Shown one piece after another: positions 37,379 through 48,700 of a DNA stretch of 64,000 nucleotides. Origin of the DNA: Acanthochlamys bracteata (Eukaryota; Streptophyta; Magnoliopsida; Pandanales; Velloziaceae); contig CM034133.1 in NCBI GenBank assembly GCA_019914995.1, forward strand, positions 4,712,001 through 4,776,000, given 5' to 3'. The notes below the pieces were generated by a model. It did no database searches. It had not been told where the DNA came from and was given only the letters and a program-made list of their open reading frames with translations. A program made the position numbers and the translations under genes. Each line of letters opens with the position of its first letter. The stretch's first letter is position 1.

Positions 37379-38062
37379 TCAACAAGATACCCAATTCTTG
37401 TGTGTGCTGATGAGCGCGGACACCATTCCAGCAGACGCTAGCAACAAAGGATCAGTCAAAACCCCTTTACTCTCCCTAACATCAGCGAACGCCATCAACC
37501 CGTCCGCCAAATCCTGCACCAACGACATTTTCTTCATCACCAACTTCCCCTTCAACTTGTCAAACTTCTCCTCCTGATCATTAACCTTCTCCATCTGCGC
37601 TCTAATCTCAGTGATCTCCTTTGTTTTAATAGCAACACTCCCAGCATACCCAATAAGCTCGGCCCACGCAGACATCTTCTGCAATTTCTTGGCATGTCGG
37701 GGTGCGATTAAACCAGATTTAGACAACCAAATTATTTGTTCAGTGAAGTAATAAATTCCTTCCCCGCCGTAAGCAAGAATTGTGAAGAAAAGGAGTAGAT
37801 TGTTGTTCTTGTTGTTATTGGAAGAGAACCGGAGGGAATTGAGAGACTGAACGAACTTACCGAGACGGAAAGCTTTACGGCTAAGTCCAACACTGGACTC
37901 GAAGGATTTGAGACGGAGAGAGAGAGGGGGAGGGAGAGGAACGCGTGAAGAGAGAGCGATCTTCGCTGCGTAGCGTGAGATCTTGAGAAGCTTGTCGACG
38001 CCATCGCGCCGAGCAAGGTATGATTCTAGATGGAGAAGGAAGTCCCTGTCTTGTTTCTCCAT
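37379..38062 (-). CDS. PEX11A: Peroxisomal membrane protein 11A (PEX11 family)
   Basis: Single exon, 227 residues. The protein matches plant PEX11A from start to end: RDFLLHLESYLARRDGVDKL (7-25), ISRYAAKI, SVGLSRKAFRLGKFVQSLN (57-75), AYGGEGIYYFTEQIIWLSKS (97-116), KLQKMSAWAELIGYAGSV, LVQDLADGLM and the C-terminal STHKNWVSC. Hydrophobic segments at about 89-107 and 203-220 fit the known two-pass topology with both ends facing the cytosol. The N-terminal amphipathic helix that tubulates membrane during peroxisome elongation and division is present. The branch identity (PEX11A rather than B or C-E) rests on RDGVDKLLKISRYA, GVLTDP and the SC ending. Frame intact, start at the first ATG. The sequence upstream is AG-rich. 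Confidence 0.95.
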   Translation of the reverse strand: MEKQDRDFLLHLESYLARRDGVDKLLKISRYAAKIALSSRVPLPPPLSLRLKSFESSVGLSRKAFRLGKFVQSLNSLRFSSNNNKNNNLLLFFTILAYGGEGIYYFTEQIIWLSKSGLIAPRHAKKLQKMSAWAELIGYAGSVAIKTKEITEIRAQMEKVNDQEEKFDKLKGKLVMKKMSLVQDLADGLMAFADVRESKGVLTDPLLLASAGMVSALISTHKNWVSC

Positions 38063-38956
38063 TGATCACAACAGCGAAGAAGAAGAAAGAAAGAAAGAAA
38101 CAGAGGAAGGAAAGAATCGTGTAATAGGTTGGTGTGGGAATGCGTGAGTTGAGAGATGGTGAGAATCAGTTGACTGGGATGGGAAGCTCTCAAAGCAAAG
38201 CAGACTCTGGTTTAACAAGTCCGGGACGTAACAAATTGACCGAGTGGGAGGAGGCGGGGAACTGCTCTAAAGAATTGGGCTTTTTTTGAAATGGGCTTTA
38301 TCATTGGATCAAGCCCGAGAATGGATGTAGTGCATGGCTTCGTGCATTGGAAACAGAGATGGAGATGTTTAGTATGTGTTTATTTTGAAATAAATTTGAG
38401 TTTTAAAAACTGAATTTAAAAAATTAAATTAAAAATATTTAATAAAAAATAAAATTTTATATTAATTTTGTATTAATAGTAAGTTTAAAATTGAATTTGA
38501 AAATTTTGTTTCTTTGTATTCCTGAAATTACATGCCATAATTGTAATATAGGAGAATAATTTGAAAAATTGTTAGATAGTCACGAAGTGCATGCCCTCTG
38601 CTCTACAATCGTTAATTAATCACCCAACTAATTAGATTCGTAAAAAGAGGTTGATTTGATGGTTGCCATAACGACTGCCTAATAATTTTATGGGTAATTT
38701 TGAGTTGTTCATTCATTGGATCCATTTAATGTCGAAAGATCTTCACTTATAGTCTCTTGATATTTTTCAATTAAGAGTTTGAAAAGGAAACACAAATTAG
38801 CGTATAATAATATTTGAGAAGGAGATCGTAGGCTGTCAAAATAATTAAAAGTAAGTAAATAAAATTAAGTTAATCGCAATTCAATATGGTATAATGGCTG
38901 CCTAATATCTTAATATAGAGCTGTTTCTTGTAAGCACAATAAACTATTGAAATTTT
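38063..38956. other. Upstream region of PEX11A; no other gene seen
   Basis: The GAAGAAGAAGAAAGAAAG run at 38075-38099 is CT-rich on the coding (minus) strand and is probably the 5' leader. Further out the DNA is AT-rich with no recognisable gene. Confidence 0.45.
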
Positions 38957-40100
38957 TGTGATATATATATAACAATTGTGAAACAAACCACACACAAAAA
39001 TTTATATGAAAAAACTTATATCAATTTGAGAGAAAAACATTTAAATGGTATAAAAAAAGTTCACTATTAATATTGAGCTATATTCTTCCATCATCTCAAC
39101 AGAACAATCAATACTTCTTGCGAGAGAGCAACACCCTCAATTGCAATTAGTATAAAAAAAACTCAATGCACGTACAAATTATGCACGGGTATCTATAGTG
39201 TTACTACATATGCATTTTTCTTATCTTCCGCACTACAGCTACTGCTACACATTCCTCCCAAACGCAATCCAATATATTTTTTGATAATTGGCACTTGTGT
39301 GCACACCACCTGAGAGAACTCTTTCAACTGATTGCAGCATTACAAATTCTAATTGAGATCCTACATGCAGACGTCTTTTGTTTACTTTATAAGTTTTGAA
39401 ACAACTAATGAGTACCATCACTAGCATCCACAAATGAATAAGCTGCATTCAAAAGAAAATCCAACCTCTTCGAAATTGATTTTGTTTGATGATTTGATTT
39501 TGCTTTTGTATTTGGAGCTACGTCTCCTTCAAAGCTATATAGATGAGATCAATTAGTGGAAGGAGGAGCAGAAAAAAAGTGAGATCTGTCTCTTCTTTTA
39601 CATTATGTTTTTAGTTAATTTTATCTTATCTTTGCTGAGCATAATATTGCAACACTGTTGTTGCACACTCTAAGCTGCACTATATTACTTGTCTACTGCT
39701 CTCTATGCGGCTGGTCGTTGGAATCAGTCACCACATCTCTATAAATCATGATTGCAATATCTATACGGCAGTTGCGCTCTCACTTGGCTGGTTCTGTTCG
39801 AGTGGGATTTTTAGAAGTGCTTATTAAAAAAACAAATTTTTTCAAAATATTTTAAAATTTTTTTTAAATGGGTTATTTTTTTATTTTAAAAAAATATAAA
39901 AATAATTAATTAAAAAATTTTATGATGTAGAATTTTTTGTACTATTAAATTTTTTTTTTAATTCTATAAAATATTTTTAAAATTTTATTAAAAATTGTGA
40001 GAAAAAAGCTCTCCAAATATTGCCACCACTTCTTCCACACCCATACATAATTAGCTCTAATTAGCTCATTTAAATAGAATTAAATCTTAAGCTAGACCAG
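38957..40100. repeat. Left member of a pair of long diverged direct repeats
   Basis: ATATATAACAATTGTGAAAC near 38965 pairs with ATATATAACAATTGAGAAAC near 41275. Further matches follow in the same order: TTATATGAAAAAACTT with TTATGTGAAATTTTTT; TTCTTCC..CAACAGAACAATCAATACTTCTT with CTCTTCAAAAGAACAAACAATTC; CTATACGGCAGTTGCG with CTATACGGCTGCCTCG; and TTAGCTCATTTAAA with CTAGCTCACTTAAA. A foldback-like AT-rich stretch lies at about 39800-40010. Confidence 0.55.
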
Positions 40101-41267
40101 CTACATCGAAACGCCGCATATTGTATACAAAATATCTTTGCCTCGACAAACTTTTGCTATAAAACTTTATAGCATTTTTCTTCTTCTTCGTTTAACCACC
40201 AGCAATGTGATACATTCTACTAGCCATAATTAAGAACCAATATTCGCTTCAATTGCTCTACAACTTCTACCGCTCTTCAATTTCGGACATGGTTTTCATT
40301 ATCAGTGAAACCACGAACTGTTGATACACCCACTCAAAAACATAATCATCCTTCATGCATCATTGGACAGAAAATTGGAAAATAAACTGATAGAAAAATT
40401 GGTTAAAATTAACTTATACTTCTCTATGAAACTGTATACAATTCTTTATCGATTTTTTTTATTCTGTCTCGATCATTGTTTATAAGAACTTTGGTCTCAG
40501 GTATCGCTATCTTATCTTAATTTTATCAAAATTTGAGATAAATAATGAATTCTCGACAACATCAGCTCCCTAAAGACTTTCCCAAAATTTGTCTTTTTAA
40601 ATTCTTTCTTATTTGCCTCATTACGTTAATTTGTAAATTTTGTACCTTATCTAAAAATTCATAACCTATAAAACTTAGCGATCACCACTGCTAACAACTA
40701 CCTTCCAAGACATTGGACAAGTTAGTACCACTCTAATTGGCAATAGCACTTACTTCAATGATCCAATACTAATACACGATGACTAACGTCGACAGCTTAC
40801 ATCCTTCTGAAATACATATACTATTCTCGATGTCTACATCTTGTTGGAACACATTTATTATCTCCGACACCTATAGCTTATAGAAATATAGCTACTGTCT
40901 TCTACGCTTATAGCCTGATGAGACACAACCGCTATCGTCGACCCCTATATCTTACTAACACATAAGCGGTTGTCACCTAGCTGCCCAGTTCATCCATGTA
41001 CTCACCTCTTACCTTCATTTGGCTGACTTCATTTCTGATTCATTCTGAAAAATCACCACTATTATTAACAAACTAAGCTGCTTCACCAAACTGAATTGAA
41101 CAACTACTGCTTCGAACTCCAACACTAGGCTACAATATTTTTAATATCATATTTCATCAATATTTAAAATCTTAATTCTTTTATCACTTGTTATAAATAT
41201 GATAACTTAGAAAGATTTTCTACATAGAGTTACTCCTAATAAGTGAAGCGAAAATATCGAAAATCTT
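40101..41267. other. Spacer between the direct repeats; no gene seen
   Basis: No coding potential recognised on either strand. It contains the 37-bp minisatellite at 40790-40975. If the flanking repeats are old LTRs this would be a remnant internal region, but no retrotransposon protein motif was found. Confidence 0.4.
40790..40975. repeat. Minisatellite, 37-bp unit, five copies
   Basis: Five consecutive units start at 40790 (38 bp), 40828, 40865, 40902 and 40939 (37 bp each). Each follows the pattern CGAC(A/C)CCTATA-CTTA near the start and a run like AACACAT further on. For example, CGATGTCTACATCTTG, CGACACCTATAGCTTA, CTACGCTTATAGCCTG and CGACCCCTATATCTTA are successive unit starts. A unit length not divisible by three argues against a coding repeat. 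Confidence 0.72.
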
Positions 41268-42000
41268 GTAACAAATATATAACAATTGAGAAACAAATAG
41301 AAACAATAATTTATGTGAAATTTTTTACAAATTCGATAGAAAAATTCACAGCGATATAAATAAAGAATTTATAACTATATCTAGTTAGACCTTTCACTCT
41401 CTTCAAAAGAACAAACAATTCTCTTTTGATTGGAAAGAAACAAACTCAATTATGATACAAGAAATTTTCATAAATACACACATCACACACGACTACCTAA
41501 AATGCTAATGCTATACACACGTCGTTCTTTGCCTTTTGCCATACAACTGCTATATCACAGCCCACCACTCCGTCACACCTTGCTGCCATGTTGTTGTTAC
41601 AAAACTACAATTGCATTCTCAGAAAGCGTTTGAAAATACTTATGAAATAAAATTTTTTTAGAATAAAAAATATTTTTATTTTTTTTGAAAAATGAGTTCT
41701 ATTTTTTTTAAAAAATAATAAAAATATACAATAAAAAAATTTCACTACGTAAAATTTTTCTACATTTTATAAATTTTTAAATAAATTTTTTAAATATTTA
41801 TAAAATATATATTAAAAATATAAATTATAAATTTAAAAAAAACTGCTGCTGGAATCAATCGTCGTAGCTTTGTGAATCACGGCAGCAGTTGCTATACGGC
41901 TGCCTCGCTCCCGCACGACTGCTACCTCTTCACCATTTCTTTCTCACACACTTAATTAACCTTAGCTAGCTCACTTAAAATTGATTTAATGTGTGAGTTA
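41268..42000. repeat. Right member of the long direct-repeat pair, interrupted by a MITE
   Basis: See 38957-40100 for the shared blocks. This copy carries an inserted AT-rich foldback element at about 41626-41845. The repeat could be a degenerate LTR pair or a simple segmental duplication. Confidence 0.5.
41626..41845 (-). repeat. Foldback MITE (copy 4, reverse orientation)
   Basis: Starts GCGTTTGAAAATACTT. The interior TTTCACTACGTAAAATTTTT followed by CTACATTTTATAAATTTTTA is the reverse complement of the conserved interior of the copies at 17417 and 31890. The right end is ragged. Confidence 0.55.
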
Positions 42001-44812
42001 ATCTAATTGGGCCATGTGCATCTGCGCGGTCCATGTTATATGCAAAGTGGTTTTACTAAACATGATAAGCCCGACATATATAACTTGCTCTGCATGTTTA
42101 ATTGTAGACAAGACGCACAAGTGTTGTCAGCCTGAAAATAAGGTAGGATTAAGGCAACCCGCAAAGCTTAGCCCAGAGACGAGGAATATTGGGATAAGTA
42201 CAGGACAGATTTATTATATATACTAAACATGCTTTATTGTCTCTCTCTTAAAAAATATTTATTTAGTATACTCTATTCGAAATATATATATATATATATA
42301 TATGAATGAGATAAAAAAGAATTTACATTAATGTATGAACTGTCACACTGTTAAGTTGTGCAGCATGACTGCATTCTCTACTCCCAACTGTGTTCAAGAG
42401 TACGTTATTAGTTTTTCTGAAACTCTCTGTAGGTACCTTTCTTAATTTGTTGAAGCTATAGGTACTTAAACTTGTTAAATAGATTCTTGTTGCTATGTAC
42501 TGGATTAAGATCTTTCTAGGAAAAAGGCAAACCCAGTAAAGAACAACTTGGTTGTTGCTCGTAATACTAAGAAAAATTGTTGTGCTCTTAACATTAACTG
42601 CATATTTCTGTTTTACAAAGCAAGGAAAATCCAAAACGGAAGAAACTTGTAACGCTCTAGTCTGTGACGCTTTTATTGCTTTTGCTTTTGTTTCCTGGAC
42701 CGTAGCAGAGAGACCTGTACCTAACCACCAACTCCAGTCAATTCATTCCGCTTGTCACGGCAGCGGAAGAGGAGAACAAAAAAGAAACTGCAGAGACTCA
42801 ATGTTTACATGCATCTGTTCGTTCTTTTGGACGCAGACACTATTATTGCGAAAGGTGAACCTTATTTTCATGTTTGTACTGGCAAGTTATTATATTAGAG
42901 GGACTTATTTGACAATAACAATAATGAAACAATGTTTTGCTTCTTCTTCTCCGTGTCCGCGTTGTTTGTTTGCGGAATTCAAGAGAATAGCTACTGCGCA
43001 TAAAGTGGGACTTGAAGATTTATGCGGGTCCCACAACTGCACATGGCCACGTCAATGCTCGTTTTTTTCCGGCTGGTTCTGCTAGAACGGTTACAGACCG
43101 GCTCCAGTTTGGCAACACCTTCGGAAAAAAACAAATATTATCAAGTTTTTAATAATTTTATTAAAATTTTTTTAAAATATAAAAAGTTTTATATAATAAA
43201 ATTTTATTATTATTATTTTAATAAAAAATAAAATTTATTTTAAATAAAATTATTTTAAATAAATAAAATAATAATTAAAAAAATAATTCGTACCCAACTC
43301 TTTCAAGTTTCCGCAAACAACCGCACGGTGCGAGCGCCTAGGTATCTCCTCGTGATCAACGGTTGCTCTATTAGTCACAGCGTGCGAACGTCTGGCGGCT
43401 GTTCTCACGACTGTATTAACAGTAACCGTCACCATTAACCGCATCCTTCGGGCTAGGAGTTACCGTTCCAATGCAGCAATAAGAGAAGACAGTGGAGTCA
43501 GTGACTTAACAAATGACCGTTATGCCCTCCTAAAATTGTTTAAGTGAGACTTCTAAGAAAAGTTCGAAAATGCTCCAAATAAAAACCTTTTAAAAAAATT
43601 CTATTGAATTATTTTATATTTAAAAAAATAAATATATTATAATATATAATTTGTTTATATTTTTTAAATTTTTAACTAAAATATTATTAAAAAATAAATA
43701 AATATTCGTAATAAGCACCGCAATATTATTTTAGTGAAAATCTCCGAGAATGTTCTGAAGAAGAGTAAAAGCAAGTTATAACTTTTGTAAATGCACTGCT
43801 TAGAAAGTCAAGAAGGAATTAATTAAAATGTGTGATTAGCTTTTCTTCTATTTGATTTGGTGAAAAAACTCTGCAAGCAAGAAGTTATGGCATAGATTTA
43901 TAACGAGTAAATTCTGTTGCTAAAGTCGTCGGTGATTGTAGCATTAAACTTGGCCTCTTTAGTGAGCTCTGCAAATTAGAAACTGATAGTGCTTATAATA
44001 ATATTTTTTACTATAAAAAATTTTATATATTTTATATAAATATTTTTATACTATGTTAAAACTTTTCTTAAAAAATTTAAAAATATTTGTTTATATTCTA
44101 CTATATGTTTATATATACAAGAAAAAAAATTTATAATTGATTTTATTTTAAAAATTATGTATTTTAACTAGTCTCAAATGATTTGAAGAGTTATTAAATT
44201 GTGTTATCACAATTCTTTGACTATCTATCTTCTATTATTTCTCTCAAATTATTTAGACTTATTTTAAATACACATAATTGAATTTTATAAAATTAAATTT
44301 TATATAAGTGAAATTTGGTAAAAGTACAGTTCAGAATTATATTTGATAAAAATAAAATTTAGTGTAAAAATAAATGTAAATTTTAAAGTGACAATTAAAA
44401 TATGTAAAGTAATCGACTCAAAATTTTAAAAAAAATAGTATTCGACGTATTTGAAATAAGCCGTTAACCAAAACTTGCTAGGCCAGGAAATAAAATATGT
44501 TGTTCAATACTTTGCAAATTCAGGATTAATCTACTAATATATTAGCTCTATAGAAGTAATAATCACGTCGCGACAATTTAACGAAGTTAGAAAGCAAGTC
44601 TGTAGAAGCATACTTTCGACTACTTTGTGCTAATAAAAAGATAACATCGACTTTTGTATCGCACATCTTTGTGCATTCTTATTAGGAAACTTAGCATAAT
44701 AAAACTAATTAGCCGTTAAAAAATACCCATGATCTTATTTAGTAATATAAAATACATTAATTATTATTCACTAAAAGATTTAGTAACATAAAACTTAAGA
44801 AGACGTCTGGCA
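42001..44812. other. Intergenic DNA; no gene recognised
   Basis: A (TA)n run sits at 42284-42303. A stretch of 177 codons open on the plus strand (42552-43085) has no internal similarity to known families and its first ATG is well inside, so it was not called. GC-richer DNA at 43290-43480 has no recognisable content. AT-rich foldback-like stretches lie at 43130-43280 and 43590-43730. Confidence 0.4.
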
Positions 44813-45000
44813 TTCTATTTTAGAAAAATATTTTTTTAATTTTTTAGTTTATATTTTTTAATAAATCTCTTACAAATCTAAAATATTTATTTAATAATTT
44901 AAAAATATAAAAATATTATACATAGTAAAAACTTTTTTAAAAAAATATTTTCTATTTTAAAAAATTTTATTTTAAAACTACTCTCAAACTTTCTCTTAGA
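44813..45000 (+). repeat. Degraded foldback MITE
   Basis: CTGGCATTCTATTTT at the left, CTCAAACTTTCTCTT at the right, and a TATTATACATAGTAAAAAC interior resemble the foldback family but with poor ends. Confidence 0.4.
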
Positions 45001-45155
45001 ATGAAAATTTTAGTTTATTATCAAGTAAACCAAAAATGTTGAACTAAGTAGTTTGCAAAACAAATACCAACCTATGCGGCATAAGAAAACTTAATAATAA
45101 ACTATTTGACTTTGTTTATTTGATAATAAACCAGAAAGTAGCTCTATATTATATA

Positions 45156-45405
45156 GGGGCGTTTGGAAATTATTTAAAATAGAATTTTTTAAAATAAAAA
45201 TTATTTTTTATTTTTTCTGAAAAATAAGTTTTATTTTTTTATTTTTAAAAAATTAATAAAAATATATAATAAAAAATTTTCACTATATAAATTATTCTTC
45301 ACTTTCTAAATTTTTAAATAAATTTTTTATATATTTATAAAATATATAGTAAAAAATTAAAAATTAAAAATTAAAAAAAAATTTAATAAGCAATGTCAAA
45401 CGGTG
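45156..45405 (-). repeat. Foldback MITE upstream of the PP2C gene (copy 5, reverse orientation)
   Basis: The ends GGGGCGTTTGGAAATT and CAATGTCAAACGGTG are imperfect inverted repeats. The interior TTTCACTATATAAATTATTC and TTCTAAATTTTTAAATAAAT are the reverse complement of the copy at 17417. It lies about 330 bases before the PP2C start codon. Confidence 0.65.
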
Positions 45406-45738
45406 TAAACCTGTGCTCTTTACCGGCCTGGACTTTCAGACTCCAGTAGTTATTACATTTTCCTCCGATTTTCCATGCAAAGGGTACTTCAGTCATTTTT
45501 TTCCCTCCTAAAACACTTTCCTTGTCCACTCTTCAGTCAAGCAATCTCGCCTTGCAGTATACACGCACGCTGGCAGAGAGAGTGAAAAACTAGACAAACA
45601 ACAGATCGAAGCTCCCTGCATCATTTTTTCTTCCCATCGCAATGTCGCTGCCGTCTCCAACTCTCCCCCCCGCCCAAATCAACCTTTCATTCTCCAGTTA
45701 GCGGCTTAAGACAGAACGCGTGAGAAAAAAACAAGACG
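45406..45738 (+). promoter_or_regulatory. Proximal promoter and leader of the PP2C gene
   Basis: GC-richer, CT-rich sequence between the MITE and the ATG, including a run of C (TCTCCCCCCCGCCC) near 45661. No TATA box was assigned with confidence. Confidence 0.4.
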
Positions 45739-48700
45739 ATGAACGAGTCTCGAGATCCAGTAGAGGGGTCCACGCCGCCGGTACCTTTAGCGACGCTGAT
45801 CTTTCGCGAGATACGCGCCAGAGAACGTTCAGAGGTCCCTCTTGTTAAGTACGGCCACTCAGGTTTCGCTAAGCGCGGGGAAGACCTTGTTCTCGCTTTG
45901 CCCCATTGCAGTATACCTTCTTCTCCTTCCTTTTCAGTCTTCGGCGTAAGTAATCGAACTCCATTTCTCTTATGATTTCAATCTGTTTTTTGTTTTCCTC
46001 GGTGGATTTACGCATGTTTTTTATTGATTGACTGATTCATTTTGGGGAGTGCATGTTGATTAATTGATTGGGTTCTGCTGCAGATATTCGACGGACACAA
46101 CGGTGTATCGGCAGCGACATTTGCGAAGGAGCATTTGCTTGAGCACGTTCTCCATGCTGTCCCGCAAGGACTTAGTAGGGATGAGTGGCTCCAAACTCTC
46201 CCCCGTGCTCTCGTCGCTGGATTCGTCAAGACTGATATTGATTTCCAGCACCGAGGTATGTCTTTCTATTGAAGGATTAAATTCAGATTCAGTGAAGTTT
46301 TTTGGCTAATTAAGGATCCTGACATTACATTGTTGGTTTTAAATTTTGGTGGCAGGGGAGACATCAGGAACAACAGCTACTCTAGTTGTGGTTGATGGGT
46401 GGACAGTTACTGCAGCATCTGTTGGGGATTCACGCTGCATTCTTGAAGTGCAAGGTGGTGGTTTGTCCCTAATGACTGTGGATCATCGTCTTGAGGAGAA
46501 TGTGGAAGAGAGGGAGCGGGTCACCGCATGCGGTGGGGAAGTTGGACGTCTCAATCTATATGGGGGGCAAGAGGTAAAATTTTGTAGTGCAGACAACTTA
46601 CTAACTAGCAAGAAGATTATTTGCACGTTTCCAGTAGAGTAATTATAGTTATTCTTTCATTGATTCTGATGGTTCAGATTGGTCCATTGCGGTGCTGGCC
46701 TGGTGGGCTTTGCCTCTCAAGGTCGATCGGAGACACTGATGTTGGGGAGTTCATCGTCCCTATACCTCATGTTAAGCAAGTAAAGGTGAGGGCAGTAACT
46801 CTATGTTGTCAGCAGCATAGACTGTGGAAATTTGTAAGCTGTTTATATGTTTATTTGTCGTTTGATGTAATTAGCTCCCAAGTACTGGTGGCCGGCTTAT
46901 AATTGCATCTGATGGAATATGGGATGCTTTATCAAATGAAATGGCAGCAAAATGCTGCAGGGGCTTGCCACCTGATCTTGCTGCAAAGATGGTTGTGAAG
47001 GTTGACATTAATTGCTCTATGTTCTATCACAGCTTCTCCCGTATTATGTCACTTATCCTGAATCTTGTGTAATTACCCAGGAAGCTTTGCGGACAAGTGG
47101 GTTGAAGGATGACACCACTTGTCTGGTTGTAGACATTGTTCCTTCTGATCATTTATTTCACAGTGTTCCGCCACCAGTACCCCCAAAAAAGCTCAAGAAT
47201 AGGTGGAGGTGCCTCATATTTGGTAGAAAGTCCCACAATTCTGCTAATAAATTCGGGAGCAAGTCATCGTCAGTTGGGTCTGTGGAAGAACTTTTTGAAG
47301 AAGGATCTGCAATGCTAGAGGAGAGGTAGATCTACTTTGATTATTTGTTTCCTTTTAAATAATTTTCCCTTTTTACTTTGTCTATTTTGTGAACTTCTAT
47401 GCTTATAGTTGTCGCTGTTTATGCAAATCTGTGCCTCTTTTGATTGGGTTCTTGAGAATTGCTTACCCTGCCTACTTTAGAACTTGTTCGTACTGTATTG
47501 TGTGGCCTTTTGTTTCTCTATATGTTAGTTTTGTCTTACTAGATTAATCCAAATGTATCTTGGATTATGGATATGACAAGTGAAGTATGCTCCAACCACT
47601 TACTTCTTTTGAATGAGTATCACCATTTTCTATAGCCCAATAAACCCACTTGACTTCTTTCTCTTGCTTCATTCTACTTAATCAAAAAGGTGAATCACAA
47701 AAGGCCAAGCCACAAGACGGAGAAAAAAACAAAGTCATGAGAATGTTGGGTTCTTTATAATCAGTGATGCGACTAATCATTTTGATTACTCTGGAAGTCT
47801 TTGATTTATGGGCTGCCTACACCAAAATTTACAGTCATGAACTACTGCCAAGTAGGATTTGTGTGAAACAAAAGCTTGGACTATATAAGAATGCCTACCA
47901 ATTCCTTGAAAATGTGGTACTAGGTAAGAATAAGCTTTTGCTTTGGTAGTACAAATTCCAAATTCGAACGATTTGTCAAAGTACATTATATTGGCTGTCA
48001 TTCTATTTCCAAAGCCACTTGCATGTTTATCACAGGTTTTCAAATATAACAATCTCTTGAAAGAAGTAGGTCCTGAAGTAGCTGTTTAATCAATATGGTG
48101 AAATCGTTAGAAAATTTAACTCTTAAATGCTTATATCTTCTTTGGTAAGTCATTGATTGGAAACTGAATAGAAGTGTATCTCTTAATGGCTTTGGATTTA
48201 TGATGTTTATGTAAATGCAGGCTTTATCAATGCAGTACCAAAGTCACTGGCCTTTGAATAGCATGCTGTATGTCTTTTGCTTTGTTTTAGACCAACCATT
48301 TTGTAAGCCCAGTTCCTGTTGGGCGGATCTACATACAAACTGGTCAGCAATGTATACATACCTTAGTTGGTATAAGATAAACCCTTTAAAATATTGTATT
48401 TGACCGCCATGCACTAGAACATTTTGCCGTCTAAACAACTGTTCTTTGTGTTCTTCCTATATATTTACTGAAAACGTTTGCAAACATTTGAAATTTATCT
48501 CTTCATTTTTATGTACTTACTATATAAGATCTACATGTCGAGGACAACTCACAACTGCTTCAGTATCTAGAAAACAAAGTCATAATTTGCTATCAAATTC
48601 GATTATTTAGATAATTTAGAACCAAATTCTATTCAAAGCCCTTCAAAGTAGGAAACTTTTGGTGGTCTTTCTTTGAGATAGAGTGGAATAGTGAGATAAA

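Noticed and set aside
42552..43085. 177-codon open stretch on the plus strand
   Set aside because: It does not begin with ATG, the first ATG is about 80 codons in, and no segment resembles a known family. Left as intergenic.
45906..46309. Frames on both strands overlapping PP2C exons 1-2
   Set aside because: Shadow frames of the real exons; they cross the GT-AG borders.
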